The translations under genes were made by a program, and so were the position numbers. 64,000 nucleotides of DNA from Actinobacteria bacterium UBA6100 (GTDB taxonomy: Bacteria; Actinomycetota; Coriobacteriia; Anaerosomatales; Anaerosomataceae). The stretch covers positions 478 to 64,477 of the forward strand of contig DIWS01000009.1 of assembly GCA_002423585.1 (NCBI GenBank). The letters run 5' to 3'. The first letter of the stretch is position 1; each line of letters begins with the position of its first letter. Under the pieces are notes generated by a model, which was given only the letters and a program-made list of their open reading frames with translations, was not told the origin of the DNA and did not search any database. Shown piece by piece: positions 16,058 to 25,460 of this stretch.

Positions 16058-17299
16058 CTACTCCAGGACCTCGGCGACGTCAGCCGACAGATCGGCGCGC
16101 AGTGCCGGCCGCGACCAGCCGACAGCTGCCACCAGCAGCAGGAGCACGCTCGCCGCAACGATCGACTCGCGTACGCCGACGTGCTCGGCCAGCGCACCGG
16201 CAGCCACGAACCCACCGACCGAGAACGCGCGGCTGAGCGTCTGCTTGGCCGCGAACGCACGGCCGCGCATCGAGGGTGCGGGGGCCGTCTGCAAGACGGT
16301 GGTCATCGGCACGTAGAAGAACATGTTGGCGATGCCCATCGCGAGGAGCACGGGCACCGACCACGCGATGGAGGGAGCTGCCGCCAGAAACAGGTGAAGG
16401 ACCGCGAAACCCGTCAGACCCCACAGAAGCCTGCGGGACGCATCCGCCGTACCCCCGTGCCCGACGGCGACGCTTCCGAGGAGGAGGCCGACGGTGATCG
16501 CCCCGTCCATGAGCGCGAGTCCGGGTGCGCCGCCCTCGAAAGTCTCAAGCGCCAGGACATACACGAAGGTGACAGACGCGGCGATCGCGAACATGGCGAC
16601 CGCGTACACCGACAGAAGATCACGGAGCACGGCGTGGCGCCAGACATACCGGACGCCCTCGACAAGCTCGGCGCCGAAGCCGGTGACGGCCCCGGTCTGC
16701 TCTCGCCTGCCGGTCTCCCGGTAGCGTATCGCATAGATGAACAGCGCAGACACGATGAACGTGATCGCATCGAAGAAGAATGCCAGGCGCACGCCCATAC
16801 TGGCGACAAGTCCCGCCGCAAACGCGAGGCCGACAAGTTCCGCGGCCGAAACGGTGGCGTTATCGAGCGAGTTCGCCGCCATCAACCGATCCTCGTCCAC
16901 GAGTCTGGGGATGAGCGAGAGCTTCGCCGGCTCGAAGAACAGTCCCACCGTCGCAAGCATCAGAGCGATCCCGTACACCGGTACGATGCTCTCGAACCGC
17001 TCGGCGACGAACGGGACGCAGAGCACCAGGGCGGCCCTCAGCACGTCCGCGGCGAGCATAGTCCGCCGTTTGTCGAACCGGTCGACGTAGGTGCCCGCGA
17101 CCATACCCAGCACCGCTGCAGGAAGCATCGAGATGGCGAGAGTGATGCCCATCTGAAGCCCTGAACCGGTCTTCTGATAGACGAGGAATCCAAGAGCGAT
17201 CTGGTCGACTTTGTCGCCGACGACCGACACGAGTTGCCCGAGCCACAGGCATCGGAAATCCTTCGAGCGCAGCGGCTCGAGCAGTGCGCCCCCCGGCAT
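16058..17299 (-). CDS. Major facilitator superfamily exporter (MFS_3/DHA3-like)
   Basis: 413 aa with about twelve membrane helices. Opens LLEPLRSKDFRCLWLGQLVSVVGDKV and carries the helix 2-3 loop AGTYVDRFDKRRTM, the pattern of the enterobactin/macrolide exporter group. The second half begins with FGAELVEGVRYVWRHAVLRDLL. Probably proton-driven export of a small molecule; substrate unknown. It lies alone between pilT and the cell-wall hydrolase gene. Confidence 0.9.
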   Translation of the reverse strand: MPGGALLEPLRSKDFRCLWLGQLVSVVGDKVDQIALGFLVYQKTGSGLQMGITLAISMLPAAVLGMVAGTYVDRFDKRRTMLAADVLRAALVLCVPFVAERFESIVPVYGIALMLATVGLFFEPAKLSLIPRLVDEDRLMAANSLDNATVSAAELVGLAFAAGLVASMGVRLAFFFDAITFIVSALFIYAIRYRETGRREQTGAVTGFGAELVEGVRYVWRHAVLRDLLSVYAVAMFAIAASVTFVYVLALETFEGGAPGLALMDGAITVGLLLGSVAVGHGGTADASRRLLWGLTGFAVLHLFLAAAPSIAWSVPVLLAMGIANMFFYVPMTTVLQTAPAPSMRGRAFAAKQTLSRAFSVGGFVAAGALAEHVGVRESIVAASVLLLLVAAVGWSRPALRADLSADVAEVLE

Positions 17300-17338
17300 G
17301 GGTCCCCCGTCAGATCGTCAGCCTGTCTCGCAACGCCG

Positions 17339-18433
17339 TTACGGCCTGCACGCCCCGACGTAGTCGCTCCGTGCGCCAAGACTGGAGACCTTCACGACGT
17401 CGCCGGTGTTCGGCGCGTGTATGAAGTCACCCCCACCCACATAGATCCCGACATGATGGATCCGGCTCGAGCCGAAGAAGACGAGATCGCCCGGCATGAG
17501 ATTGTCGCGTGATACGCGTTGTCCGACACTGATCTGCGCTGCCGAGCTGTGCGGCAGACTCACGCCGATCTGTCCGTAACACCACATCGTGAACCCGCTG
17601 CAGTCGAAAGCGTCGGGACCGGATGCCGCCCAGCGATAGGGTGCGCCGAGCTTGGACATGGCGATACCGACCACTGCCGAGCGGGGTGCGTTGGTCGGGT
17701 TCCCGTAGTCGGTCGTGGGCGCGGGCCTCCGTCTCGCTGCCGCTGCCGCCGCAGCCGCGGCACGGCGTGCCGCCTCCTCCTGCTCGCGCTTGATCTGGGC
17801 GATCTCGGCCTCGATGCCCGAGAGGAGGTTCTGTCGTTCGCCCAGCTGAGCCTCGACCGCGCTCTTCTGCGCTTCCATCATATCGGCCTGGGCCTTGGCC
17901 TCGGCCTGTTGGGCGGCGAGTTGCTGCTGCACTACCTCAAGGTCTGCGCGGGTCTGCTTCAACTCGGCGACCCGGGACGCGTCGTTGTCGTTCATGTCCT
18001 GAAGGAGGTCCCACAACGTCGTGAAATCCTCGAAGGAGGAGGCGCCCAGGAGCACTTCAAGGGCTGCAAGCGGGCCCTGACGGTACATGCTCGATGCACG
18101 TGCCGCGAGATTCGACTGGAGGACATCCTGGCGGGCTGCGAGTTCAGCGTGACGGGCCTCGGTTGCGGCGACTTCCGCACTGACGGCGTCGTAAGCGCTC
18201 TTCGCTTCGTTGTACTGCTCGGCGGCGATCTCGAGCTGAACGTCCAGCTCGTCCACCTGCGCGGCGATGGCGGCGGCTTGCGCACGCTTATCATCGATCG
18301 GCGCACCCGAGGCGGGCATCGCGAGACCGATGAGCAGTGCGACGATGAGCAACGGGCACAGGACCCGGGGGGTGGACCTCTTCAGGCTTCTCGCCTCCTC
18401 GTGCGCTCCACGGCGGTCGAGCAGCCCGGTCAT
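17339..18433 (-). CDS. Secreted NlpC/P60 peptidoglycan endopeptidase with coiled coil
   Basis: 364 aa. Signal-peptide helix (PLLIVALLIGLAMPASGAP, about residues 24-43), a long coiled-coil region (about 45-230, as in CwlO/PcsB-like hydrolases), a short Ala/Pro hinge, then an NlpC/P60 domain with catalytic Cys in DAFDCSGFTMWCYGQ, His in SRIHHVGIYVG and a third polar residue in HAPN. Cuts D-glutamyl-diamino-acid bonds in cell wall. The ATG is chosen because it overlaps the stop of the upstream gene (ATGA), coupling it to the peptidoglycan-binding protein. Confidence 0.92.
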   Translation of the reverse strand: MTGLLDRRGAHEEARSLKRSTPRVLCPLLIVALLIGLAMPASGAPIDDKRAQAAAIAAQVDELDVQLEIAAEQYNEAKSAYDAVSAEVAATEARHAELAARQDVLQSNLAARASSMYRQGPLAALEVLLGASSFEDFTTLWDLLQDMNDNDASRVAELKQTRADLEVVQQQLAAQQAEAKAQADMMEAQKSAVEAQLGERQNLLSGIEAEIAQIKREQEEAARRAAAAAAAAARRRPAPTTDYGNPTNAPRSAVVGIAMSKLGAPYRWAASGPDAFDCSGFTMWCYGQIGVSLPHSSAAQISVGQRVSRDNLMPGDLVFFGSSRIHHVGIYVGGGDFIHAPNTGDVVKVSSLGARSDYVGACRP

Positions 18434-19338
18434 GATACCACAGGCCCGTGACCCTCCGACAGAACGGCGCACATCCCGTCCAGCACCCGCACGGCGACAC
18501 TCTGCGCCTCGTGTTCGTCCGTCAGCGCCGACTCGGGCACCAGAACCACGGCTTCCGCGGCGTTGGGCACGGTCCTGAACGCCGTGATGAAGCGACCTTC
18601 CGCACGCACCTCCGGGGCGAGCGCGATCACCGGCGATTCGCGCGTGACCGGCGGCATGGTCGACGACAGGCGGACCACCAGATCGGCCGTACGGCCCTCA
18701 AGCGTCTCGCCCACCGTGACGCGGGCGGCAGGCTCGGCCGCCCGTGCGAGGTTCTCAACCCGCTCGGCCACCACGCGCCCGGCGTCATCGCTGCACAGGA
18801 GCACGACGTGGGCGCGACGCAACACCTCGGCTGCCCGGGCCGGGGCCACAGCCAGCTCCGCCGGTGCCGACGGATCCTTCCCGCTCCAGACGTGGTGCAG
18901 ACGTTCGACAGCGCCGATGGTCTCGGGTCCCGCGATGCCGTCCGCAGCAAGACCGACGTTGGCCTGGAACTCCCCCACGGCACGCTCCGTAAAGGCGCCG
19001 AAGATTCCGTCCGGCTCCCCACACGCGAAGCCGAGCACGTTCAGCGCACCCTGCAGAATGCGGACATCAGCGCCGTGAAGATAAGGGAACTTCAGATAGA
19101 GAAGACGGTCGCCGAGCCGGAATGTCGCATCGACCAACGCGGCCCACGTCTCATTCCCGACCACTCCATCCTCATCGAGACGATGCTCCGCCTGAAAGCG
19201 CCGAACGGCGGTGAGGGTCGCGCCCCAGAAAACGCCGTCGACGCCGGTCGACCCGAGATCGAAGCCGAGCATCAGCAGCCGCTTCTGCACGTCCTCGACG
19301 GCGGGGCCGCGGTCGCCCTGTGTGATGGGATTGAACAC
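18430..19338 (-). CDS. Protein with two peptidoglycan-binding domains
   Basis: 302 aa, no signal peptide. Two PG_binding_1 modules: residues about 6-70 (VEDVQKRLLMLGFDLG, DGVFWGATLTAVRRFQ) and 80-145 (VRILQGALNVLGFACG, DGIFGAFTERAVGEFQ). The C-terminal 150 residues resemble an amidase-type fold (HVVLLCSDDAGRVVAERV...VRLSST) but lack clear catalytic residues. It overlaps the NlpC/P60 gene by 4 bp, so the two likely act together in wall remodelling, although export is unexplained. Confidence 0.8.
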   Translation of the reverse strand: MFNPITQGDRGPAVEDVQKRLLMLGFDLGSTGVDGVFWGATLTAVRRFQAEHRLDEDGVVGNETWAALVDATFRLGDRLLYLKFPYLHGADVRILQGALNVLGFACGEPDGIFGAFTERAVGEFQANVGLAADGIAGPETIGAVERLHHVWSGKDPSAPAELAVAPARAAEVLRRAHVVLLCSDDAGRVVAERVENLARAAEPAARVTVGETLEGRTADLVVRLSSTMPPVTRESPVIALAPEVRAEGRFITAFRTVPNAAEAVVLVPESALTDEHEAQSVAVRVLDGMCAVLSEGHGPVVS

Positions 19339-19376
19339 ACTGACTCCGATCGGTGCTTGCCCGCGGGCCCCTGCCG

Positions 19377-19715
19377 CTAGTAGCTCGGCCGCTCACGGAA
19401 ACGGGCGACATTGGCGCGGATGTGGCCCTGATGGCAGTCCGCGCGCCGCATGAACGTATCGATCTCAAAGCCAAGTACCACATCGCCGCTGAAACGGTAA
19501 AGGCCTTGTGACCGATCGAAGTCGAGGACGTAGGAACTCGAAAGCGCGGGTAGGACCGTCCGAAGTTCGGTTCTGCTCCGTCCAGTCTTGACCTGCACGT
19601 CGGACTCACTGAGCCACTCTTGGGCATGGTGGCCGAACAGCAGGAGAACATCTCGCAACACGCCTTCGGTCTGCTCGTCGCTTGGAAGGCTGGCTAGTGC
19701 ACGGCCCAGACTCAC
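19377..19715 (-). CDS. Hypothetical protein, possible winged helix
   Basis: 112 aa from a GTG with GGGGAG 8 bases upstream. Residues about 20-75 (LLFGHHAQEWLSESDVQVKTGRSRTELRTVL) look like a small winged-helix DNA-binding fold, followed by YVLDFDRSQGLYRFSG and a C-terminal RRADCHQGHIRANVARFRERPSY. No family recognised. The upstream 60 bases are unusually AT-rich (TATTATTATTGCTTAA) and may be its promoter. Confidence 0.6.
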   Translation of the reverse strand: MSLGRALASLPSDEQTEGVLRDVLLLFGHHAQEWLSESDVQVKTGRSRTELRTVLPALSSSYVLDFDRSQGLYRFSGDVVLGFEIDTFMRRADCHQGHIRANVARFRERPSY

Positions 19716-19775
19716 AACGTGCTCCCCTTAGCCGTTAAGCAATAATAATGTTCCGCTCAATTCTACACGCCCGTG

Positions 19776-21266
19776 CTAGGAGGCCACAACCACCTGGTTC
19801 TTACCCGCTCGCTTGGCCCGATACATCGCCTGGTCCGCCGCCTCGACGAGCGCCGCAGCCGACTGCGCGTTGGTGGGGTAGTTCGCGACACCGAGAGAGA
19901 CCGTCTGGCCCACACGTTCGCCGCCCTCGTCCGTGATGTGCGGATACTGCGCCATGCTCAACCGGATGCGCTCAGCCACCGCGACCGCGCCAGCGATATC
20001 CGTCTCCGGCAGCATGATCACGAACTCCTCGCCCCCGTAGCGCGCTGCCACATCGATCTCACGAAGGTTCTGCTTGATGATGCCGCTGACGGCCTTGAGC
20101 ACGGTGTCGCCCTTGGGATGACCGTAGCGGTCGTTGAACTTCTTGAAGTCATCGATGTCGAGCATGATCAGCGACAGTTCGTGGTCGAACCGGGAGCACC
20201 TCTCCATCTCCTCGTCGAGCCGCTGGTGGAAGTAGCCATGGTTGTACAGATCGGTCAGCCGGTCGGTCACCGACAGGCGCTCGAGCTCCTCGTGCAGCAG
20301 CGCGTTCTGCAGTGCGAGCGACGACTGGTTGGCGATACCCTGCAGTCGGTCCCGTTCGGCATGTGTGAGGTCGCGATACGTGGCTGAGGCGATGAGTAGG
20401 ACCCCCACCGACGAGTCGCCCGAGCGCAGAGGGGTCGCCGCCTGCGAGCGCACCTCCTCGGGACGAGTCGACCAGTTGGCGAGCTCCGAGCCGGGCTGCA
20501 CGTCACTCTGCTGCACGAACCCGTCCCGGAACGCCGCACCGACGATCGTCTCGGAAACCGATAGCGTGGGCCTGAAGGCTTCCTCGGGACGACCCTGGCT
20601 TGCACACAGCCTCAGAGTCCAGTCCTCCGAGTCGAACAGGTAGACCGCCGAGATCTCCGCGCCGAGGATGCCGTTCGCGCCATCGACGATCAGGCTGGTC
20701 ACATCGTCGATCGAACTGAACGTAGTGAGCGCCTTGAAGAACTCGTGTGTGAAGAAGATCTCCGCCAGTCGGCCCTCGAGTTCCTCATTGGCCCTCTCGA
20801 GCGCCTCCTTGCTCGACTGCAGCCGTCGCTCATGACTCCGGATCTTGTCGTAGGCGACCTGTAGCTCGACGAAGATCTTCTCCTGCTCTTCGCTCCGTTT
20901 CTTCGCGATCAGCAGGTCCCAGACAAGTTCGGCCCCATGTCCCGTGACGACACCGACCGAACTGAGGCGCTCCGCCTCGAGCGACTCACGCACCGTGGAG
21001 TCCTCGGAGAGGTCGAGCACGAGATCGAGTTCCCCGAGCTGATACAGCTCGGAGAGCTCGGTCGTGGTGAAGATACCGAGATCCTCGGCAAGACGGATCG
21101 CGGGGGCTGAACGAGCAGCGTCATACACGGCGACGATCGAGAGGTTCTCGACATCGTTGAGTAGCCGGAGGACCGACGTTGCCCGTAGGCCGCCCCCGGC
21201 GATCGCGATGCTGATATGGCCATTGCGGGTAGCGGTAAGTGCCGCGGCCCCCGCCCGTTCCTCCAT
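19776..21266 (-). CDS. GAF-GGDEF diguanylate cyclase with Rossmann-like N-terminus
   Basis: Makes cyclic di-GMP. 496 aa. Residues about 15-125 look like a nucleotide-binding Rossmann domain (ISIAIAGGGLRATSVLRLL, then VAVYDAARSAPAIRLAEDLGI), unusual for this class. A coiled coil (about 130-170) leads to a GAF domain (about 175-325) and the GGDEF domain with active site ARYGGEEFVIMLPE and a preceding DIDDFKKFNDRYGH. An RxxD-type inhibitory site is not obvious. It sits just downstream of the chemotaxis operon, 37 bp from cheD, and may be co-transcribed. Confidence 0.93.
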   Translation of the reverse strand: MEERAGAAALTATRNGHISIAIAGGGLRATSVLRLLNDVENLSIVAVYDAARSAPAIRLAEDLGIFTTTELSELYQLGELDLVLDLSEDSTVRESLEAERLSSVGVVTGHGAELVWDLLIAKKRSEEQEKIFVELQVAYDKIRSHERRLQSSKEALERANEELEGRLAEIFFTHEFFKALTTFSSIDDVTSLIVDGANGILGAEISAVYLFDSEDWTLRLCASQGRPEEAFRPTLSVSETIVGAAFRDGFVQQSDVQPGSELANWSTRPEEVRSQAATPLRSGDSSVGVLLIASATYRDLTHAERDRLQGIANQSSLALQNALLHEELERLSVTDRLTDLYNHGYFHQRLDEEMERCSRFDHELSLIMLDIDDFKKFNDRYGHPKGDTVLKAVSGIIKQNLREIDVAARYGGEEFVIMLPETDIAGAVAVAERIRLSMAQYPHITDEGGERVGQTVSLGVANYPTNAQSAAALVEAADQAMYRAKRAGKNQVVVAS

Positions 21267-21303
21267 CAGAACCCTCTCGTATGTTGGAGCACTCCGCCTC
21301 GCA

Positions 21304-21822
21304 TCAAAGGTCCTTGATGCCGTAACGATAGCTTCTCACGACCACGAGTCCCGTATCGAGATGCAGTTCCATGGTCCTCGCGTGCGCACCACCCGTATCT
21401 TCGGCAACAAGCGGTATGCGCAAGAGTGCGAGCTGCCTCTTCACCTCGATGATATTGCGCGCCCCGATGCTCGGTGTGCCGTTGTCAGAGCCGAACATGA
21501 CCGATCCACCGGCGATCTTCGCGACGAGCCGCCTGATGACCGAACCCTGGGTCACTTCTTGGGCGAGTGTCGGAAGCGCGATCGATGCGAAACGGCTGAC
21601 CAGTCCGTCGATCCGGGTGTCGTTCGGCGAAGGCAGCATGATGTGTGCCATACCGCCACGACGGGCGAATGCATCCCACAGCGTGATTCCCACGCACGAT
21701 CCGAGCGCCGGTGTGACGAGGACCTTGGGATGCTCGGCAACGGCGAGCTCACCGGTGGCCACGAGTATGGTGTTCTCATCGGGATCGGCCCAGGGGCCGC
21801 CTATGTCGGCGCAGATGACCAC
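21304..21822 (-). CDS. cheD: Chemoreceptor glutamine deamidase CheD
   Basis: Deamidates Gln on chemoreceptors and partners CheC. 172 aa. The catalytic Cys is in LGSCVGITLWD, the His in GGMAHIMLPSP, plus KIAGGSVMFGS, SIGARNIIEVKRQL and AEDTGGAHARTMEL, all diagnostic. It lies 3 bases after cheC and in the same direction, the usual pairing. Confidence 0.96.
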   Translation of the reverse strand: MVICADIGGPWADPDENTILVATGELAVAEHPKVLVTPALGSCVGITLWDAFARRGGMAHIMLPSPNDTRIDGLVSRFASIALPTLAQEVTQGSVIRRLVAKIAGGSVMFGSDNGTPSIGARNIIEVKRQLALLRIPLVAEDTGGAHARTMELHLDTGLVVVRSYRYGIKDL

Positions 21823-21825
21823 CGG

Positions 21826-22437
21826 TCACACGATACCGAGTCGGCCGAGCAGGACATCGAGGCTGTCGGGGTCGGGCAGGTAGAACAGCGCCCCGTCGAC
21901 GACGATCTCGGTCGACAGGAACCTCGTCACGATCAGCAACGCTGTGTCGGCCTTCATCCCGATCTCGGCGGTGACGAACTCGAGTATCCCGCCGAGCATG
22001 TCGAAGGCGAACTGGGGTGGCCCGGGGAGGATCGCAAGTTCGGTGAGGCGTGCGATCGCGGCCAGGTAGGCCGACTGCAGGACACCGGCCGCGTGCACGA
22101 CGAGACCTTCTTCGGCGACGCCGAGCGACTTTGCGCTGCCCGGCTCCCGCGAGCGCAGAAGGTCCGCGAGCGCCAGCAAGTCCTGGCGGGGCAGGATGAA
22201 GAGCAATGCACCGGAGATATCGCCGAGGAGCCGGCTGTACACGGCGCCGACCAGGTTCTCGGGCCCGCCGAAGACCGACGGCACCTCGCTCACAGGCAAC
22301 AGGCGGATGTCCGGCACATCGATGTCGACCGAGGCGCCGAGCAACTGAGAGAGCGCGGTCGCGGCGTGCCCCGCGCCGATGCTGCCCACTTCGCCCAGAG
22401 CGTCGATCTGCAGCTCCGAGAGGTGCTGAGGATCCAT
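21826..22437 (-). CDS. cheC: CheC-type chemotaxis protein, degenerate phosphatase sites
   Basis: 203 aa with the CheC pseudo-symmetric fold. CheC normally dephosphorylates CheY-P through two ExxN motifs. Here the first is EVGSIGAGHA (Asn replaced by Ser) and the second helix reads HAAGVLQSAYLAAI, with neither Glu nor Asn. So activity is probably weak or lost, and the protein may mainly bind CheD or CheY. Strong GGAGGG site before the ATG. Between cheA and cheD. Confidence 0.9.
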   Translation of the reverse strand: MDPQHLSELQIDALGEVGSIGAGHAATALSQLLGASVDIDVPDIRLLPVSEVPSVFGGPENLVGAVYSRLLGDISGALLFILPRQDLLALADLLRSREPGSAKSLGVAEEGLVVHAAGVLQSAYLAAIARLTELAILPGPPQFAFDMLGGILEFVTAEIGMKADTALLIVTRFLSTEIVVDGALFYLPDPDSLDVLLGRLGIV

Positions 22438-22438
22438 G

Positions 22439-24391
22439 TCATCCCTCCAGTGTGAACAGAGTCCGTGGATCGAGGATCAGAGCTACTCGCCCATCGCCGA
22501 GGACAGTGGCGCCACTGAAGCCGCGCAGCCCACGGAACAGTGGCGACAGCGGCTTGATGACGATCTCGCGGCGGCCTATGAGTCGGTCGACGGCGAGCGC
22601 CCGCACCTCGTTCGCGGCACGCATCAGTACGAGCTGCTCGGCCTGCGGATCATCGGATCCATCGGCCGGCATCTCCCCGCATAACAGGCACAACCGATGC
22701 AGCGTCACCGCAGTCCCATCACGCAGGACGACGACCGGCCTGTTGTCGATCGTGGAGAAGCGCACCTCGTCGTGCGGCAGAACCTCGTCAACAGCACTCA
22801 ATGGCAGGGCGAATACCCGATCTCCGTTGCCGACCAGCAGGGCCTGGATGATGGCAAGCGTGAGCGGAAGCATCAGTGAGACGCTCATTCCGTTGCCGGG
22901 CGACGAACTCACCTCGATGGTCCCGCCCAGGTACTCGATCTTCCCCTTCACTACGTCCATGCCGACGCCGCGGCCGGAGACGCGTGTCGCCTTCTCCATA
23001 GTGCTGAAGCCGGGCTGGCATACGAACATGAAGACATCGTGGTCCGAGTAGGATTCACGAGCGGACTTGTCGACGAGCCCGCGTTCGACGGCTTTCGCCC
23101 AGATCCGCTCGACATCCATCCCCCGCCCGTCATCAGCCACCGTGATGCGGATCTGGTCGCGCTCACGCTCGGCGTGCAGACGCAGCGTTCCGCGGGCGGG
23201 CTTGCCCGCCGCAACGCGCTCCTCGGGCAACTCGATGCCGTGGTCGATGCTGTTGCGTAGCAGGTGGACGATCGGGTCGCCGATCTCATCGAGCACCGTA
23301 CGATCGAGCTCGATGTCGAGGCCGCCCATCTCCAGAGTGATGTCCTTACCGAGGTCGCGGGCAAGATCGCGCACCATGCGCGGGAAGCGGTTGAAGATGT
23401 TCCCCACGGGGACCATGCGCGTCTGCATGACCTCCTGCTGCAGGTCGACGCTGACGCGTTCAAGGATGCCCAGCGCGTCATACAGATCGGGCCTGTCCGC
23501 CTCGACGGCGATCCTGTCGAGGCGCGAGCGGACGATCACGAGCTCACCCACCAGATTGACGATCTCGTCGAGATGGCCGATCGAGATGCGTACCGTCTGC
23601 GTCTCGGTCAACTTCGGCACTGAGCGAGAGCGCCTGCCCGCCAGCGGCTGCGCGGCACTGTCGGCAACCACCGGCACCGGCACACTCTCGAGCGCCTCAA
23701 CGGTGACGGACTCGACCTCGGTGACCGCCATCGACGCCTCGTGCACCGCCTCCGCAGTCGATTTCGTGCGAAGCACGACATCGAAGGAGTGCTCGAACTG
23801 CTCGTCCTCGATCTCGCGCGCGCCCGGTACCGTCTCCACGACTGTGCCCATGTGGCTCAACCGCTTGATCGCCATGTACGCGCGAACTCCCTTGAGGACG
23901 CAGCCCGCCTCGAGGGTGATCCGCACCCGGAGAAGCGCGCCGTCCTCGGACTCGCTCGAAGTCGTGGTCCGCTCGATGAGCGTCGGCGCCGGAACCGGCG
24001 CGTCCGCGACGCCTTCGGTCCTCGCCACGAGAGCGGCCACCATCTCGGTGATGTCGACCTCTACTCCACCCGACGACTCATCGGCGATCACGTCCCGCAC
24101 GACATCGATCGCCCGCAACATCAGATCGATGAGTGTGTGATCGGCCACCTGGCGCCGCGAGCGGACGGTGTCCATCAGGGACTCCATCTTGTGCGTCAGC
24201 TCCTGCGTGCGCACATACCCCATCGCGGCAGCCATACCCTTGAGTGAGTGGGCTCCGCGGAACACCGTCTCGACGGGCTCGAGGTCGTTCGGGTCGGATT
24301 CGAGCGCGAGAAGACCCTCTGTGATCGCCTGGATGTAGTCGGCGCTCTCACTCAGGAAGACGTCTTTGTATGCCGACATGTCATCACCCAT
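22439..24391 (-). CDS. cheA: Chemotaxis histidine kinase CheA
   Basis: 650 aa, complete. P1 HPt domain with the phosphorylated His about residue 48 (RGAHSLKGMAAAMG); P2 about 145-230; P3 dimerisation about 265-330; P4 ATPase with HLLRNSIDHGIE (N box), ITVADDGRGMD (G1) and VSGRGVGMDVV (G2); P5 CheW-like about 510-650. It autophosphorylates in receptor arrays and passes phosphate to CheY and CheB. 2 bases from cheC. Confidence 0.97.
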   Translation of the reverse strand: MGDDMSAYKDVFLSESADYIQAITEGLLALESDPNDLEPVETVFRGAHSLKGMAAAMGYVRTQELTHKMESLMDTVRSRRQVADHTLIDLMLRAIDVVRDVIADESSGGVEVDITEMVAALVARTEGVADAPVPAPTLIERTTTSSESEDGALLRVRITLEAGCVLKGVRAYMAIKRLSHMGTVVETVPGAREIEDEQFEHSFDVVLRTKSTAEAVHEASMAVTEVESVTVEALESVPVPVVADSAAQPLAGRRSRSVPKLTETQTVRISIGHLDEIVNLVGELVIVRSRLDRIAVEADRPDLYDALGILERVSVDLQQEVMQTRMVPVGNIFNRFPRMVRDLARDLGKDITLEMGGLDIELDRTVLDEIGDPIVHLLRNSIDHGIELPEERVAAGKPARGTLRLHAERERDQIRITVADDGRGMDVERIWAKAVERGLVDKSARESYSDHDVFMFVCQPGFSTMEKATRVSGRGVGMDVVKGKIEYLGGTIEVSSSPGNGMSVSLMLPLTLAIIQALLVGNGDRVFALPLSAVDEVLPHDEVRFSTIDNRPVVVLRDGTAVTLHRLCLLCGEMPADGSDDPQAEQLVLMRAANEVRALAVDRLIGRREIVIKPLSPLFRGLRGFSGATVLGDGRVALILDPRTLFTLEG

Positions 24392-24397
24392 GACGCA

Positions 24398-25450
24398 TCA
24401 CCCCCTCACCGCACGTCGGATCTCGGCCGATACGCTGCCGAGCGGAACGATGTGTGCCACGGCACCCGAGCGCGCGGCAGCGCCCGGCATCCCCCACACG
24501 ACACTCGTCTCCTCGTCCTGGGCGATCGTCTCGCCACCTGCTGCCCTGATCAGCTTCATGCCGGCGGCCCCGTCTGAGCCCATGCCTGTCAGAAGCACGC
24601 CGACCGAGCGAGCGCCGTAGCCTTCGGCGACGCTCTCCAGGAGCGGGTCCGCGGCAGGGCGGACCCCGTGGAGCGGCGGTGAGTCGTCAAGGGTGAACCG
24701 CTTGCGGGTGTGGCCGGTGATCCGTGTGTGCACGCCGTGCGGAGCGAGATACGCCACCCCCTGCTCGACCGGCATCCCGTCCTCGATCTCGGTCACGTAG
24801 ATGTCCGTGACACGTCCGAGGCGGCGGGCGAGCGACTTGGTGAATCCCGCCGGAAGATGCTGGACGACGGTGTATGCCGTCGGCAGATCGGCGGAAAGTC
24901 CGGAGAACACGGTCTCGAGTGCGGGAGGACCGCCGGTTGATGCGGCGATCGCCACCACGCGATCAGCCGACAGACCCCTCTGACGGATGGAACGCTCCTC
25001 AGAGACGTTGCTCTCCGGGAGCCTCTCCGACTTGATGAGACGATGCTCGGGAGCGACCCGGTTCGCCGTCTTGATCTTCTTGAGCAGTATCTCACTCAAC
25101 TCGGGGAGCGAGGTCGCCACGCCTTGTGCCGGCTTGACGAGGAAGTCGACCGCGCCCAGATCGAGCGCCTGGTAGGTGGTCTCCGCATCGCCAAGCGATG
25201 TGAGCATCACCACCCGTGCCAGCGTGGTCTTGACGATGTGAGGCAATGCCTCCAGACCGCTCAACTCGGGCATCTGGATGTCCAGGGTGATGACATCCGG
25301 TTGGAGTTCGTTGGCCTTCTCGATCGCTTCGAGACCGGTCTTCGCGGACCCCACGATCTCTATCGCCGGGTCGAGAGAGAGCGCGCGCGTGAGCATCTGC
25401 CTGATGAGGGCAGAATCATCTACGATCAACACCTTGATCGCAGACCGCAT
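24398..25450 (-). CDS. cheB: Chemotaxis methylesterase/deamidase CheB
   Basis: 350 aa from the ATG with AGGGGG (six codons inside the longest frame). A receiver domain (VLIVDDSALIRQML, phospho-Asp in VITLDIQMPELSG) is joined to the methylesterase domain with IAASTGGPPALE (Ser), VVQHLPAGFTKSLA (His) and LLTGMGSDGAAGM (Asp). Removes methyl groups from receptors for adaptation, opposing CheR. Confidence 0.96.
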   Translation of the reverse strand: MRSAIKVLIVDDSALIRQMLTRALSLDPAIEIVGSAKTGLEAIEKANELQPDVITLDIQMPELSGLEALPHIVKTTLARVVMLTSLGDAETTYQALDLGAVDFLVKPAQGVATSLPELSEILLKKIKTANRVAPEHRLIKSERLPESNVSEERSIRQRGLSADRVVAIAASTGGPPALETVFSGLSADLPTAYTVVQHLPAGFTKSLARRLGRVTDIYVTEIEDGMPVEQGVAYLAPHGVHTRITGHTRKRFTLDDSPPLHGVRPAADPLLESVAEGYGARSVGVLLTGMGSDGAAGMKLIRAAGGETIAQDEETSVVWGMPGAAARSGAVAHIVPLGSVSAEIRRAVRG

Positions 25451-25460
25451 GGTCCCCCTA

